Part shown: positions 26,126 through 34,428 of the stretch, piece after piece
Numbering within the stretch: the stretch's first letter is position 1
Layout of the letters: each line of letters opens with the position of its first letter
Source: Paraburkholderia solisilvae
GTDB taxonomy: Bacteria; Pseudomonadota; Gammaproteobacteria; Burkholderiales; Burkholderiaceae
Assembly (NCBI RefSeq): GCF_902859875.1
Contig: NZ_CADIKF010000010.1
Location: 1-64,000, forward strand
DNA length: 64,000 nt
Direction: 5' to 3'
Translations under genes and position numbers: made by a program
Notes under the pieces: model-generated
What the model saw: the letters and a program-made list of their open reading frames with translations, nothing else
Told to the model about the DNA's origin: nothing
Databases searched by the model: none

Positions 26126-27031
26126 ATGGACAGCACAACTCTCTCCCATCCATCCGGTAGCCGGATCTCCCAATACCTCGCGCTCACCAAGCCGCGTGTT
26201 ACGCAGCTTGCGGTGTTCTGTGCGGTGATCGGCATGTTTCTATCGACGCCCGGCATGGTGCCGTGGACCGTGCTGATCGGCGGCACGGTCGGCATCTGGC
26301 TGCTGGCCGGCGCGGCGTTCGCCATCAACTGTCTGGTCGAGCAAAAAATCGATGCGCTGATGCGCCGCACCGCGTGGCGTCCGTCCGCGCGCGGCGAGAT
26401 CACCACCGCGCAAATCCTGCTGTTCTCGGCGGTGCTCGGCGGCCTCGGCATGGCGACCCTATACACGTTCACGAACGCGCTGACGATGTGGCTGACCATC
26501 GCAACGTTCGTCGGCTACGCGGTCGTCTACACGCTGCTGCTCAAGCCGTACACGCCACAGAACATCGTGATCGGCGGCGCGTCGGGGGCGATGCCGCCGG
26601 CGCTCGGCTGGGCGGCCGTCACCGGCCACGTGCCGGGCGACGCGTGGATTCTCGTGCTGATCATCTTCGTCTGGACCCCGCCGCATTTCTGGGCGCTCGC
26701 GCTGTATCGCCGTAAAGACTATGAAAACGCCGGCCTGCCGATGCTGCCGAACACGCACGGCGAGCAATACACGCGGCTGCACATATTCCTCTACACGGTT
26801 ATCCTGTTCGCGGTCACGCTGATGCCATTTGTTTCGGGGATGAGCGGCATCGTGTATCTGAGCGCGGCGGTGCTGCTCGGCGCCGTGTTCCTCGGCTACG
26901 CGTGGAAGATATACCGGGAATATTCGGACGCGCTTGCGCGTAAGACCTTCCGTTACTCGATCGTTTATCTGTCGCTGCTGTTTGCGGCGCTGCTGATCGA
27001 TCACTATGCGCGCGCCTTAATCGGCGCATAA
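26126..27031 (+). CDS. ctaB: Protoheme IX farnesyltransferase
   Basis: Makes heme O from heme B, the step before CtaA. UbiA-family membrane prenyltransferase with about nine helices. The first Asp-rich-type motif is [16 protein letters not shown] and the second is [15 protein letters not shown]. The start at ATG 26126 gives [12 protein letters not shown]; a GTG at 26117 overlapping the ctaA stop by four bases is the alternative. The length is 301 residues. Confidence 0.96.
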   Translation: MDSTTLSHPSGSRISQYLALTKPRVTQLAVFCAVIGMFLSTPGMVPWTVLIGGTVGIWLLAGAAFAINCLVEQKIDALMRRTAWRPSARGEITTAQILLFSAVLGGLGMATLYTFTNALTMWLTIATFVGYAVVYTLLLKPYTPQNIVIGGASGAMPPALGWAAVTGHVPGDAWILVLIIFVWTPPHFWALALYRRKDYENAGLPMLPNTHGEQYTRLHIFLYTVILFAVTLMPFVSGMSGIVYLSAAVLLGAVFLGYAWKIYREYSDALARKTFRYSIVYLSLLFAALLIDHYARALIGA

Positions 27032-27090
27032 GGTCGGCGCCCTCTGCGGCGCTGGTTGCGTCCCCTCCAGTCGCTGCTGCCCGTCATGTC

Positions 27091-27720
27091 ATGCTGAAGA
27101 AAAACCGGTTTGCCTTCGCGATGCGTGCGGCGCGCACCGCTGTTGCGGTTTGCGCGCTCGGCGCCGCCGCACTCGTTGCCGGCTGCGGGCAGGACGCACC
27201 TGCCTTCCAGAACGTCGATATCACCGGCAACAAGCAGTTCGCGACCGATTTCTCGCTGCCCGACACGAGCGGCAAGATGCGCACGCTCGCCGATTACAAG
27301 GGCAAGGTCGTCGTGCTGTTCTTTGGGTACACGCATTGCCCGGACGTCTGCCCGACGACGATGGCCGAACTCGCGCAGGCGCTGCAGCAGCTCGGGCCGG
27401 CGGATGCGAAGCGCGTGCAGGTGCTGTTCGTCACGGTCGATCCGGAACGCGACACGTCCGCGTTGCTCGGCCAGTATGTGCCGGCGTTCAATCCGGCTTT
27501 CGTCGGCCTGCGGCCCGCCGATCAGGCCCAACTCGTCAAGATCACAAAGGACTTCCGCGTCTATTACGCGAAAGTGCCGGGCAAGACGCCCGATAGCTAC
27601 ACGATGGACCATACGGCGGCGAGCTACGTGTTCGATCCGGAAGGCCGCCTGCGGCTCTTCGCGCGCGACGGTCAGGGCGCGGGGCCGTGGGTTCACGATA
27701 TCAAGCTGCTGCTCGGTTAA
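27091..27720 (+). CDS. SCO1/SenC copper chaperone lipoprotein
   Basis: Delivers copper to the CuA site of subunit II. The N-terminus is a lipoprotein signal with the lipobox LVAGC at about residues 27-31. The thioredoxin-fold domain has CPDVC in the FFGYTHCPDVCPTT context, and the ligand histidine is in DHTAASYVFDPEG. 209 residues. It closes the cox assembly genes. An octamer repeat array follows 63 bases after the stop. Confidence 0.95.
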   Translation: MLKKNRFAFAMRAARTAVAVCALGAAALVAGCGQDAPAFQNVDITGNKQFATDFSLPDTSGKMRTLADYKGKVVVLFFGYTHCPDVCPTTMAELAQALQQLGPADAKRVQVLFVTVDPERDTSALLGQYVPAFNPAFVGLRPADQAQLVKITKDFRVYYAKVPGKTPDSYTMDHTAASYVFDPEGRLRLFARDGQGAGPWVHDIKLLLG

Positions 27721-27783
27721 GCGAATAGCGCGCTTCCCCGACACGGAGTCGTTGCGCGAAGCCGCCGCGTCGCGCAAGCTGCC

Positions 27784-27847
27784 CGCCACTGCGCCACTGC
27801 GCCACTGCGCCACTGCGCCACTGCGCCACTGCATCGCTGCATCACCT
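27784..27847. repeat. 8-bp tandem repeat array B (6 perfect units plus decayed copies)
   Basis: Six perfect copies of cgccactg (27784-27831) are followed by two decayed copies (catcgctg, catcacct). The array lies in the 312-base gap between the sco gene and the chemoreceptor gene; the rest of that gap shows no gene or clear promoter. Confidence 0.95.
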
Positions 27848-28032
27848 GAGCCCAAGCCGGCCAGCCGCGCTGAACTGCATGCCGCAGCGACCCGGTTACT
27901 GCAGCGCGTCGGGTAACCCCGTCTCCCCGTTCAAGTCATCTTCGTTTCGTGCCGTTATCCCATAAGCAATCGTTTGCGCTGAATGGGCGCACACGCCGTT
28001 GCGGCAGAAACCACACGAAAGAGACCAAAACA

Positions 28033-29901
28033 ATGAGCGGGATGAGTCTGAATCGCAAGCTATGGCTGTCGCTCGCACTTGTCTGGCTGGGGTTGCTGGG
28101 CATCGCGCTGCTGAGCGCGGTCGAAACGCGCTCGACGATGCTGGCCGAGCGCAAGGCCGGCATGGTGAATCTCGTCGATGCCGCGCAGGGTGTGGTGAAC
28201 GGCTATTACGCGCAGTCGCAGGCGGGTAAGCTGAGTGACGCCGATGCGCAGCGCGAAGCGCTTGCGCGGCTTGCGACGATGCGCTACGGCGACGCGGGCT
28301 ACCTGTTCGTGATCGACTCGAAGCCGGTCGTGCTGATGCATCCGACGCTACCGCAAATGGTCGGCAAGCCGGTCGGCGATTTCAAGGATCCGGACGGCAA
28401 GCTGCTGTACATGTCGGTGCTCGACAGCGCGAAGGCAACCGGCCGCGGCTTCGCCGCGTATCGCGGCCGGCTGCCGGGCAGCGAAACCGCGTTGCCGAAG
28501 CTGAGCTACGTCGAGCACTTTGCGCCGTGGGACTGGTACATCACGAGCGGCGTGTTCGTGCGCGACATCGATACGGCGTACTATCAGACGCTCGTCGAAC
28601 ACCTGATCGCAGTGCTCGTGATCGGCGCGCTGATCACGCTCGCGATGGCTTTCGTGATGCGCAGCATCCGCAACGGCCTCGGCGGCGAACCGCAGCAAGC
28701 CGCGCAACTCGCCGCGCGTATCGCCACCGGCGATCTGACGCAGATCGTCAACCTGCGCGCGAACGACTCGTCGAGCATGATGGCGGCGATGGGCACGATG
28801 CAGGATCGCCTGCAGCGCGCGATCGGCGAGATCCGCCATGCGGCGGAATCGATCGCGTCGGCGACGCAGCAGATCGCGGCCGGCAACAGCGATCTTTCGC
28901 AACGCACCGAGCAACAGGCGGCGTCGTTGGAGGAGACCGCCGCGAGCATGGAGCAGCTGACCGCGACGGTGAAACAGAACGCCGACAACGCGCGTCAGGC
29001 AAGCGGCCTCGCCAATAACGCATCGGAGATCGCGACCAAAGGCAACGACGTGGTGAGCCGCGTGATCGGCACGATGGGCGAGATCAACGACAGCTCGCGG
29101 CAGATCGCGGACATCATCGGCGTGATCGAAGGCATCGCGTTCCAGACCAACATCCTCGCGCTGAATGCGGCGGTTGAAGCAGCGCGCGCGGGCGAACAGG
29201 GCCGCGGCTTTGCCGTAGTCGCAGCCGAAGTGCGCAGTCTCGCGCAACGCAGCGCGACCGCGGCAAAAGAGATCAAGCAGCTGATCGGCGCATCGGTCGA
29301 ACGCGTCAACAACGGTTCGACGCTCGTCGAGCAGGCTGGCGCGACGATGGGCGACATCCTGCAGGCGGTGCGGCGCGTGACCGACATCATGGGCGAGATC
29401 GCCGCCGCGTCGGAAGAGCAGAGCAGCGGAATTGCGCAAGTCGGCCGCGCGGTCACACAGATGGACGAAGTGACGCAGCAAAATGCGGCGCTCGTCGAGC
29501 AGGCGACCGCGGCGGCAGCGTCGTTGCAGGATCAGGCAGCGCGCTTGCGCGAGGCGGTCAACCTGTTCCGGGTCGGCGACGGGCAAGCCGTGACGGCGCA
29601 GCGCGCGGCGTTGCCGGGCGCGGTGAGGCCGGCTGTCGAAAAGCGCGTGGCGACGCAGGCGGTAAGGCGACCAGCAGCGAATGCGGATGCAACGCCCGCT
29701 GCGGCGGTCATCCCGAGCGCGCCGCACCCTGCTGCGCGCGTGACGGAAAAGGCACGCGTGACGCGCCCGGCGGCCGCGAAGGCAGCGGCAGCGAAAGCAC
29801 CCGCGACGGCGGCGACAACACCGACTGCGAAGGCGCAGGCTCAGGTGGCGCCACCACGTATCGCGAAGCCGGTCGACGACGGCGACTGGACCACGTTCTG
29901 A
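28033..29901 (+). CDS. Methyl-accepting chemotaxis protein with Cache-type sensor
   Basis: Chemoreceptor of 622 residues. Transmembrane helices are at about 8-30 and 190-212, enclosing a periplasmic single-Cache domain ([30 protein letters not shown]). A HAMP-like segment and the cytosolic signalling hairpin follow, with the conserved tip around [21 protein letters not shown] and [18 protein letters not shown]. The last 90 residues are an Ala/Pro/Thr-rich linker that ends in DWTTF, a likely tether for CheR and CheB of the xWxxF kind. ATG 28033 is used; no other chemotaxis gene is adjacent. The ligand is unknown. Confidence 0.93.
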   Translation: MSGMSLNRKLWLSLALVWLGLLGIALLSAVETRSTMLAERKAGMVNLVDAAQGVVNGYYAQSQAGKLSDADAQREALARLATMRYGDAGYLFVIDSKPVVLMHPTLPQMVGKPVGDFKDPDGKLLYMSVLDSAKATGRGFAAYRGRLPGSETALPKLSYVEHFAPWDWYITSGVFVRDIDTAYYQTLVEHLIAVLVIGALITLAMAFVMRSIRNGLGGEPQQAAQLAARIATGDLTQIVNLRANDSSSMMAAMGTMQDRLQRAIGEIRHAAESIASATQQIAAGNSDLSQRTEQQAASLEETAASMEQLTATVKQNADNARQASGLANNASEIATKGNDVVSRVIGTMGEINDSSRQIADIIGVIEGIAFQTNILALNAAVEAARAGEQGRGFAVVAAEVRSLAQRSATAAKEIKQLIGASVERVNNGSTLVEQAGATMGDILQAVRRVTDIMGEIAAASEEQSSGIAQVGRAVTQMDEVTQQNAALVEQATAAAASLQDQAARLREAVNLFRVGDGQAVTAQRAALPGAVRPAVEKRVATQAVRRPAANADATPAAAVIPSAPHPAARVTEKARVTRPAAAKAAAAKAPATAATTPTAKAQAQVAPPRIAKPVDDGDWTTF

Positions 29902-30314
29902 GTATCGCGTGCGGCCGCGCGTTCGTGCGGACCGGCTGAGCGCGGGACGAACGGCACGTTAATGGCGTGCCGTTTGCGTTTTGCGATGCGAGCGACGCAC
30001 ACAGTCGAGTGCGGGCAGTCGAGCTCATGTAGTCAAGCGTCAGCACACGCGCGCTTCGCGTGACTCGTGCGCGCCTGTATCCGCAACGCGTGGCGCGCCG
30101 CCAATCGACCACGTGCCTGCATCGACATGCGAGCGGTCCGCACACTGCTTCGCTGAACCACGTCTCAGGCGCGGCCGGCGCATCGCATAACCGTATGCGA
30201 TCCCGTTATTTCCCATTCCAGAAGCGCTATGAGACCATTGACGCCCGGCACGGGCCGCCCCGCGCACGTTGCCGAACTCAGCAATCGATAGAGAAGCCGT
30301 CAAGCGAGAATCAC
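29902..30314. other. Intergenic gap chemoreceptor to MetQ
   Basis: The 413 bases hold a terminator near the left end and, at 30182-30201, an eight-pair inverted repeat (atcgcata, accg, tatgcgat), which could be an operator. No SAM-riboswitch fold is evident to me. No gene is supported in either strand. Confidence 0.5.
29950..29982 (+). terminator. Terminator after the chemoreceptor gene
   Basis: A nine-pair stem (aacggcacg / cgtgccgtt) with a 7-nt loop is followed by tgcgtttt. It lies about 50 bases after the stop. Confidence 0.7.
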
Positions 30315-31145
30315 ATGCAGCGTAAAAACATCCTCAAAGTCCTTTTCACCGTTATCGCCGGCGCGGCGCTGGTAACGAGCGTCGGCGCACATGCCGCCGG
30401 CAGCGGCGATGGCAGCGACAAGGTCATCAAGGTCGGCACGATCAGCGGGCCGGATGCGCAAATCTGGTCAGTCGTGCAGAAGGTCGCGAAGCGCGACGGT
30501 CTGAACGTGAAGGTCATCGAGTTCAACGACTACGTGCAGCCGAACGCCGCGCTCGACGCCGGCGATCTCGATGCGAACGGCTTCCAGCATCAGCCGTATC
30601 TCGACAGCCAGGTCAAGCAGCGCGGCTACAGGATCGTCAACGTCGGGCTCACGTACATCTCGCCGCTGGGCGTCTATGCGAAGAAACTGAAGTCGCTGAA
30701 GGACCTGCCGCCAGGCGCGAAGGTCGCGGTGCCGAACGACCCGTCGAACGAGAATCGCGCGTTGCTGCTGCTGCAGGCGCAAGGCGTGATCAAACTGAAA
30801 CCCGGCGCCGGCACGAATGGCAACAACGCGACGCCGCTCGATGTCGCCGACAATCCGAAAAAGGTGAAGCTGCTCGAACTGGACGCCGCCCAATTGCCGC
30901 GTTCGCTCGCCGACGTCGACGCCGCGGCGATCAATACGAACTTCGCGCTCGCAGCCGGCCTGCAACCCACGAAAGACGCCATCGCGCTCGAAGACGTGCA
31001 CGGCCCGTACGCGAACCTGATCGCCGTGCGCGCGCAGGACAAGGACAAGCCGTGGGTGAAGAAACTGGTGGCCGCGTATCAATCGGACGACGTGCGCCAG
31101 TTCATCAGGACCGAGTTCAAGGGCTCGGTCGTGCCGTCCTTCTGA
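30315..31145 (+). CDS. MetQ/NlpA-family ABC transporter substrate-binding protein
   Basis: 276-residue periplasmic binding protein of the methionine family. A signal segment (residues 1-26, ending GAHAAG) lacks a lipobox cysteine, so the protein is probably soluble. The VGTISGPDAQIW start of the mature domain, EFNDYVQPNAALDAGDLDANGFQH and AAAINTNFALAAGL are family blocks. No metN or metI gene is adjacent, so its permease lies elsewhere. Methionine is the usual ligand; others are known in the family. The start at ATG 30315 suits the signal peptide. Confidence 0.9.
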   Translation: MQRKNILKVLFTVIAGAALVTSVGAHAAGSGDGSDKVIKVGTISGPDAQIWSVVQKVAKRDGLNVKVIEFNDYVQPNAALDAGDLDANGFQHQPYLDSQVKQRGYRIVNVGLTYISPLGVYAKKLKSLKDLPPGAKVAVPNDPSNENRALLLLQAQGVIKLKPGAGTNGNNATPLDVADNPKKVKLLELDAAQLPRSLADVDAAAINTNFALAAGLQPTKDAIALEDVHGPYANLIAVRAQDKDKPWVKKLVAAYQSDDVRQFIRTEFKGSVVPSF

Positions 31146-31203
31146 TCTTTTGCCGCATCAGGCGGCGTGTTTGCCCAACTGCGGCCCAACTGCGTTGCCT
31201 GAG

Positions 31204-32130
31204 TCAAAGATCCCGCGCCCAGCGCTCCAGCACGAGCCGTCGGCCGAAGCGCTGCGCCGGTTCGACGCTCGTGCGCGTAAAGCCGCTGTGCTGAAAAAGG
31301 CTCCGCGCGTCGAGCAACGCGCTTTCCGTTGTGACTGAGAGCTTCGCGTAGCCGGCGCGCTGCGCAAAGCGCACGCACTCGTTCATCAACTGCGTGCCGA
31401 TGCCGAGCCGTTGCATGTCCGGCTCGACATAGAGCATCTGCACCGACGCGGTATCCGCCGCGAGCCGTGTGATCAGCGCGGAGCCGGCGAGCGTTCCCTG
31501 TTGTTCCGCGATCATGCATGTTTCGCACTGCGGGTCGTGACCTTCCGAAAATTTCGCGATGATGCGCGCGAGCAACCCTTCGAACCGGTGATCCCAGCCG
31601 TGCCCGTCCGCGAAAAAGCGCGCCTGGCGATGCACGAGCCAGCCGTAATCGCCGGCGCGCGGTCCGCGTAGCGTGATGCCGCTCTGCTGCGGCCGCTCGC
31701 CGAGCAGACGCTCGATCAGCTTCATGGCATCGAGCAGCTGCTTCTGCGAACCGTCGGGAAGCTTCGCAAGCATCCGCAGCACCTCGCTGACCGCGGCCGC
31801 GTCGAGCGGCGCGTAAACGGTCTCTCCGGTTTCGGTGAGCGACAGCAGCGACTGACGCGCATCCGACGCAGACGGACGGCGCTCGATCAATCTACGGCGC
31901 TCGAAACCGGTCAGAAGCCGGCTCAGATAGCCGCTGTCGAGGCCGAGGCCGCGCGCGAGGCCCGCGGCGGTTTGCACGCGGCCCAGCGCAAGCTCGCGCA
32001 GCACGCGAATCTCCGTCAGCGAAAACTCGCTCTTGTGCGCATGCTCGTGCAACTCGCCGAGGCGCTTCGTGTAGAAGCGGTTGAAATGGCGCACGGTTTG
32101 CGCGCGCCGTAGTGCAATGGGATCGGACAC
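31204..32130 (-). CDS. MarR-type regulator fused to GNAT acetyltransferase
   Basis: 308 residues in two parts. Residues 1-145 form a MarR winged helix (LTEIRVLRELALGRVQTAAGLARGLGLDSGYLSRLLTGFERR). The key helix is GLDSGYLSRLL. Residues 155-308 form a GNAT acetyltransferase with the acetyl-CoA loop MQRLGIGTQLMNECVRFA. This fusion is known from other proteobacteria. It may sense or modify a small molecule and control its own or neighbouring genes. It is divergent from the nag repressor gene across a 360-base region. The start at 32130 opens directly into the MarR domain. Confidence 0.88.
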   Translation of the reverse strand: MSDPIALRRAQTVRHFNRFYTKRLGELHEHAHKSEFSLTEIRVLRELALGRVQTAAGLARGLGLDSGYLSRLLTGFERRRLIERRPSASDARQSLLSLTETGETVYAPLDAAAVSEVLRMLAKLPDGSQKQLLDAMKLIERLLGERPQQSGITLRGPRAGDYGWLVHRQARFFADGHGWDHRFEGLLARIIAKFSEGHDPQCETCMIAEQQGTLAGSALITRLAADTASVQMLYVEPDMQRLGIGTQLMNECVRFAQRAGYAKLSVTTESALLDARSLFQHSGFTRTSVEPAQRFGRRLVLERWARDL

Positions 32131-32398
32131 TGTCAGGCTCCAGTAGTTTTTACCTGGCGGCCACTATATTCGATCGGTGTCCGTAAAAAACCTGCACAGG
32201 TTGGCAGTGTCCGCCTGACTTGCGCACATGCTGCTTTCAATGTGCGAGCTGTTGAGTACGGCGGTTCCGAAACTTGACTGGTATCAACAATGGTCTTCAT
32301 TCGGGTATGTCCTGGTGCCATCCGGATGACCCGAAAATCACTCAAAAATCGAACAAATCAATTTAAAAACAATAAGTTAATAGAAATAGACCGATTAG

Positions 32399-32420
32399 AT
32401 ACCATTGGTTTGACTGGTAT
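32399..32420. promoter_or_regulatory. Probable GntR/HutC-type operator of the nag genes
   Basis: Half-sites ATACCA (32399-32404) and TGGTAT (32415-32420) form an inverted repeat with a 10-base centre, resembling half-sites bound by NagR/DasR-type regulators. It covers the -35 box of the promoter in front of the repressor gene. A partial copy (ACTGGTATCAACAATGGTC) lies at 32277-32295. Confidence 0.6.
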
Positions 32421-32437
32421 TATGTTGGTTATATAAT
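32410..32437 (+). promoter_or_regulatory. Near-consensus sigma-70 promoter for the nag operon
   Basis: TTGACT (32410-32415), a 16-base spacer and TATAAT (32432-32437). The expected start of transcription is near 32444, about 47 bases before the chosen nagR start. The operator half-sites overlap its -35 box, which suggests repression by NagR. Confidence 0.8.
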
Positions 32438-32490
32438 GGGCTCCGATTTCGCATCCCGTGCCACGTCTTCGTCCCTCGATCGCCCAAGCC

Positions 32491-33225
32491 ATGGAAACAC
32501 GCTGGTCCGCCCTGATGCCCGACGCGCGCAATGTCACGCCGCTCTATCTGCAACTCGCGCGCAACCTTGCAACGGCCATTCATTGCGGCGTGTGGTCGGC
32601 GGGCGAGGCGTTGCCGTCCGAGCGCACGCTGTCGGATTCGATCGGCGTGTCGCGCATCACCGCGCGCAAGGCGATCTCGCTGCTCGTCGAGCAGGGCCTG
32701 ATCCGGCGCGCGCCCGGTGCGCGCAGTTTCATCACGCCGCGCGTCGAAGATCCGCTGTCGCGGCTGACGGGCTTCACGAAGAAGATGGAGCAGCGCGGCT
32801 TCAGGCCCGACTCGATCTGGCTCGAGCGCGACGTGCGCGCGGCGAGCCGCGACGAGATCGTCCATCTCGGGCTGTCGCCCGGTGCGACGATCGCGAACCT
32901 GCGGCGCTTGCGCCGCGCGGACGGCATCGTGATGGCCGTCGAACATTCCGCGCTGCCCACCTCGATCGTGCCGGACCCGCTCTCGATCGATGGCTCGCTG
33001 TACAGCTATCTGGAGCGGCGCGGCGCATCCGTGGTGCGCGCGTTGCAGCACTTTCGCGCGGTCAATGCGTCGAGTGAAATCGCCGCGCTGATGGACATCG
33101 AGCCGCGCACCGCGCTGCTGCTGATCACCCGGGTCGGCTATAGCGCGGACCAGCGCGCAATCGAACTCACGGATACGTACTGCCGGGACGACTACTACGA
33201 CTTCGTCGCGGAACTGCGCCTTTAA
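32491..33225 (+). CDS. nagR: GntR/HutC-family repressor of N-acetylglucosamine genes
   Basis: 244 residues: a GntR winged helix at about 15-85 (LPSERTLSDSIGVSRITARKAI carries the recognition helix) and a C-terminal UTRA ligand domain that binds a sugar phosphate in this family. It stands in front of nagA, the sugar isomerase gene, the fused PTS gene and nagE, so GlcNAc-6-phosphate or glucosamine-6-phosphate is the probable effector. The operator on its own promoter suggests autoregulation. ATG 32491 is used; no candidate start has a strong ribosome site, and a GTG at 32458 is an alternative. Confidence 0.88.
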   Translation: METRWSALMPDARNVTPLYLQLARNLATAIHCGVWSAGEALPSERTLSDSIGVSRITARKAISLLVEQGLIRRAPGARSFITPRVEDPLSRLTGFTKKMEQRGFRPDSIWLERDVRAASRDEIVHLGLSPGATIANLRRLRRADGIVMAVEHSALPTSIVPDPLSIDGSLYSYLERRGASVVRALQHFRAVNASSEIAALMDIEPRTALLLITRVGYSADQRAIELTDTYCRDDYYDFVAELRL

Positions 33226-33324
33226 ATCTGCCGCCGCGCCGGAACACTGCGTCGCGCCCTCAGTCATGCATTGCATCACGCCGAACTGCAACACGCTTAT
33301 GGCCTTAAGCCTCCAGAGAGACCC

Positions 33325-34428
33325 ATGCTGACCGGAAACATACTCACCACCGACGGGTGGATCCACGGCACGCTCGAATTCGAAAACGGCCGCATCACGG
33401 CGCTGTCGGGCCACGTGGTCGATCCGTCGACCAACGACGCGCCGTACATCCTGCCCGGCTTCATCGATCTGCACGTGCACGGCGGCGGCGGCGCCGACGT
33501 GATGGAAGCGGGCAATGCGATCGAGGCGGTCACGCGCACGCACGCGCGGCACGGCACGACGAGCCTGCTCGCGACGACCATGACCGCGCCGCGCGACGAG
33601 CTGATGCAGGTGGTCGCGGGTCTCGGCGCGGCCGCGCGCAACCGCACGCCGGGCGGCTCGCGTGTGCTGGGCGTGCATCTCGAAGGGCCGTACATCAACC
33701 CGGGCAAGCTCGGCGCGCAGCCGGACGCGGCGGTGTCGGCGGTGCTCGACGAGGTGCTGCAGTATCTCGCGCTCGGTCCGATTCGCGTCGTCACGATCGC
33801 GCCGGAAATTGCCGGGCATATGGACATCATCTCGGCGATCGCGGCACGCGGCGTGCGTGTGCAACTGGGCCACTCGCTCGGCACGTACGACGACGCGGTC
33901 GCCGCGATGAAACACGGCGCGCGCAGTTTCACGCATCTGTTCAACGCGATGTCGCCGCTGCATCACCGCAACCCGGGGATGGTCGGCGCGGCGCTTGCGC
34001 ATGCCGAATACGCGGAGATCATTCCCGATCTGCTGCACGTGCATCCGGGCGCGATTCGCGCCGCGATGCGCGCGATTCCGCGCCTTTACGTGGTGACCGA
34101 CAGCACGTCGGCGACCGGCATGCCCGACGGCGAATACCGCCTCGGCAGCCAGCACGTGACGAAGTGCCTCGGCGGCGTGCGTCTTGCCGACGGCACGCTC
34201 GCGGGCAGCACGCTGACGATGGATCAGGCGCTGCGCAACCTGTGTTCGCTCGGCCTGCCGATGGCCGATGTTTCAAACCGTCTGTCGCGCCATGCCGCCG
34301 ACTACCTCGGCATCGAAGACCGCGGCCGTATCGCGCGCGGCGCGTGGGCCGACATCGTCGTGTTCGACCGGGAGCTGGCGCTCACCGCGACATACGTCGA
34401 AGGAGAATCAATTGTCGAATATGCTTAA
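33325..34428 (+). CDS. nagA: N-acetylglucosamine-6-phosphate deacetylase
   Basis: Amidohydrolase-fold enzyme that removes acetate from GlcNAc-6-phosphate, 367 residues. Metal-site and substrate residues are visible in DLHVHGGGG, VHLEGPYINPGKLGAQ, VQLGHSLGTYDDAV, FTHLFNAMSPLHHR and VTDSTSATGMPDGEY. It is the first catabolic gene of the operon. Its last codons overlap the next gene. Confidence 0.96.
   Translation: MLTGNILTTDGWIHGTLEFENGRITALSGHVVDPSTNDAPYILPGFIDLHVHGGGGADVMEAGNAIEAVTRTHARHGTTSLLATTMTAPRDELMQVVAGLGAAARNRTPGGSRVLGVHLEGPYINPGKLGAQPDAAVSAVLDEVLQYLALGPIRVVTIAPEIAGHMDIISAIAARGVRVQLGHSLGTYDDAVAAMKHGARSFTHLFNAMSPLHHRNPGMVGAALAHAEYAEIIPDLLHVHPGAIRAAMRAIPRLYVVTDSTSATGMPDGEYRLGSQHVTKCLGGVRLADGTLAGSTLTMDQALRNLCSLGLPMADVSNRLSRHAADYLGIEDRGRIARGAWADIVVFDRELALTATYVEGESIVEYA

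Larger units (their letters stand above)
32131..32490. other. Divergent control region between MarR-GNAT and nagR
   Basis: The right half (32330-32440) is unusually AT-rich for this window. It carries a near-consensus promoter and an ATACCA/TGGTAT inverted repeat, both listed separately. An 11-base direct repeat, ttgactggtat, occurs at 32274-32284 and 32410-32420. No gene is supported. Confidence 0.7.

Noticed and set aside
30183..30314. SAM riboswitch before the MetQ-like gene
   Set aside because: I could find only a short inverted repeat, not the multi-helix core of a known SAM riboswitch class.
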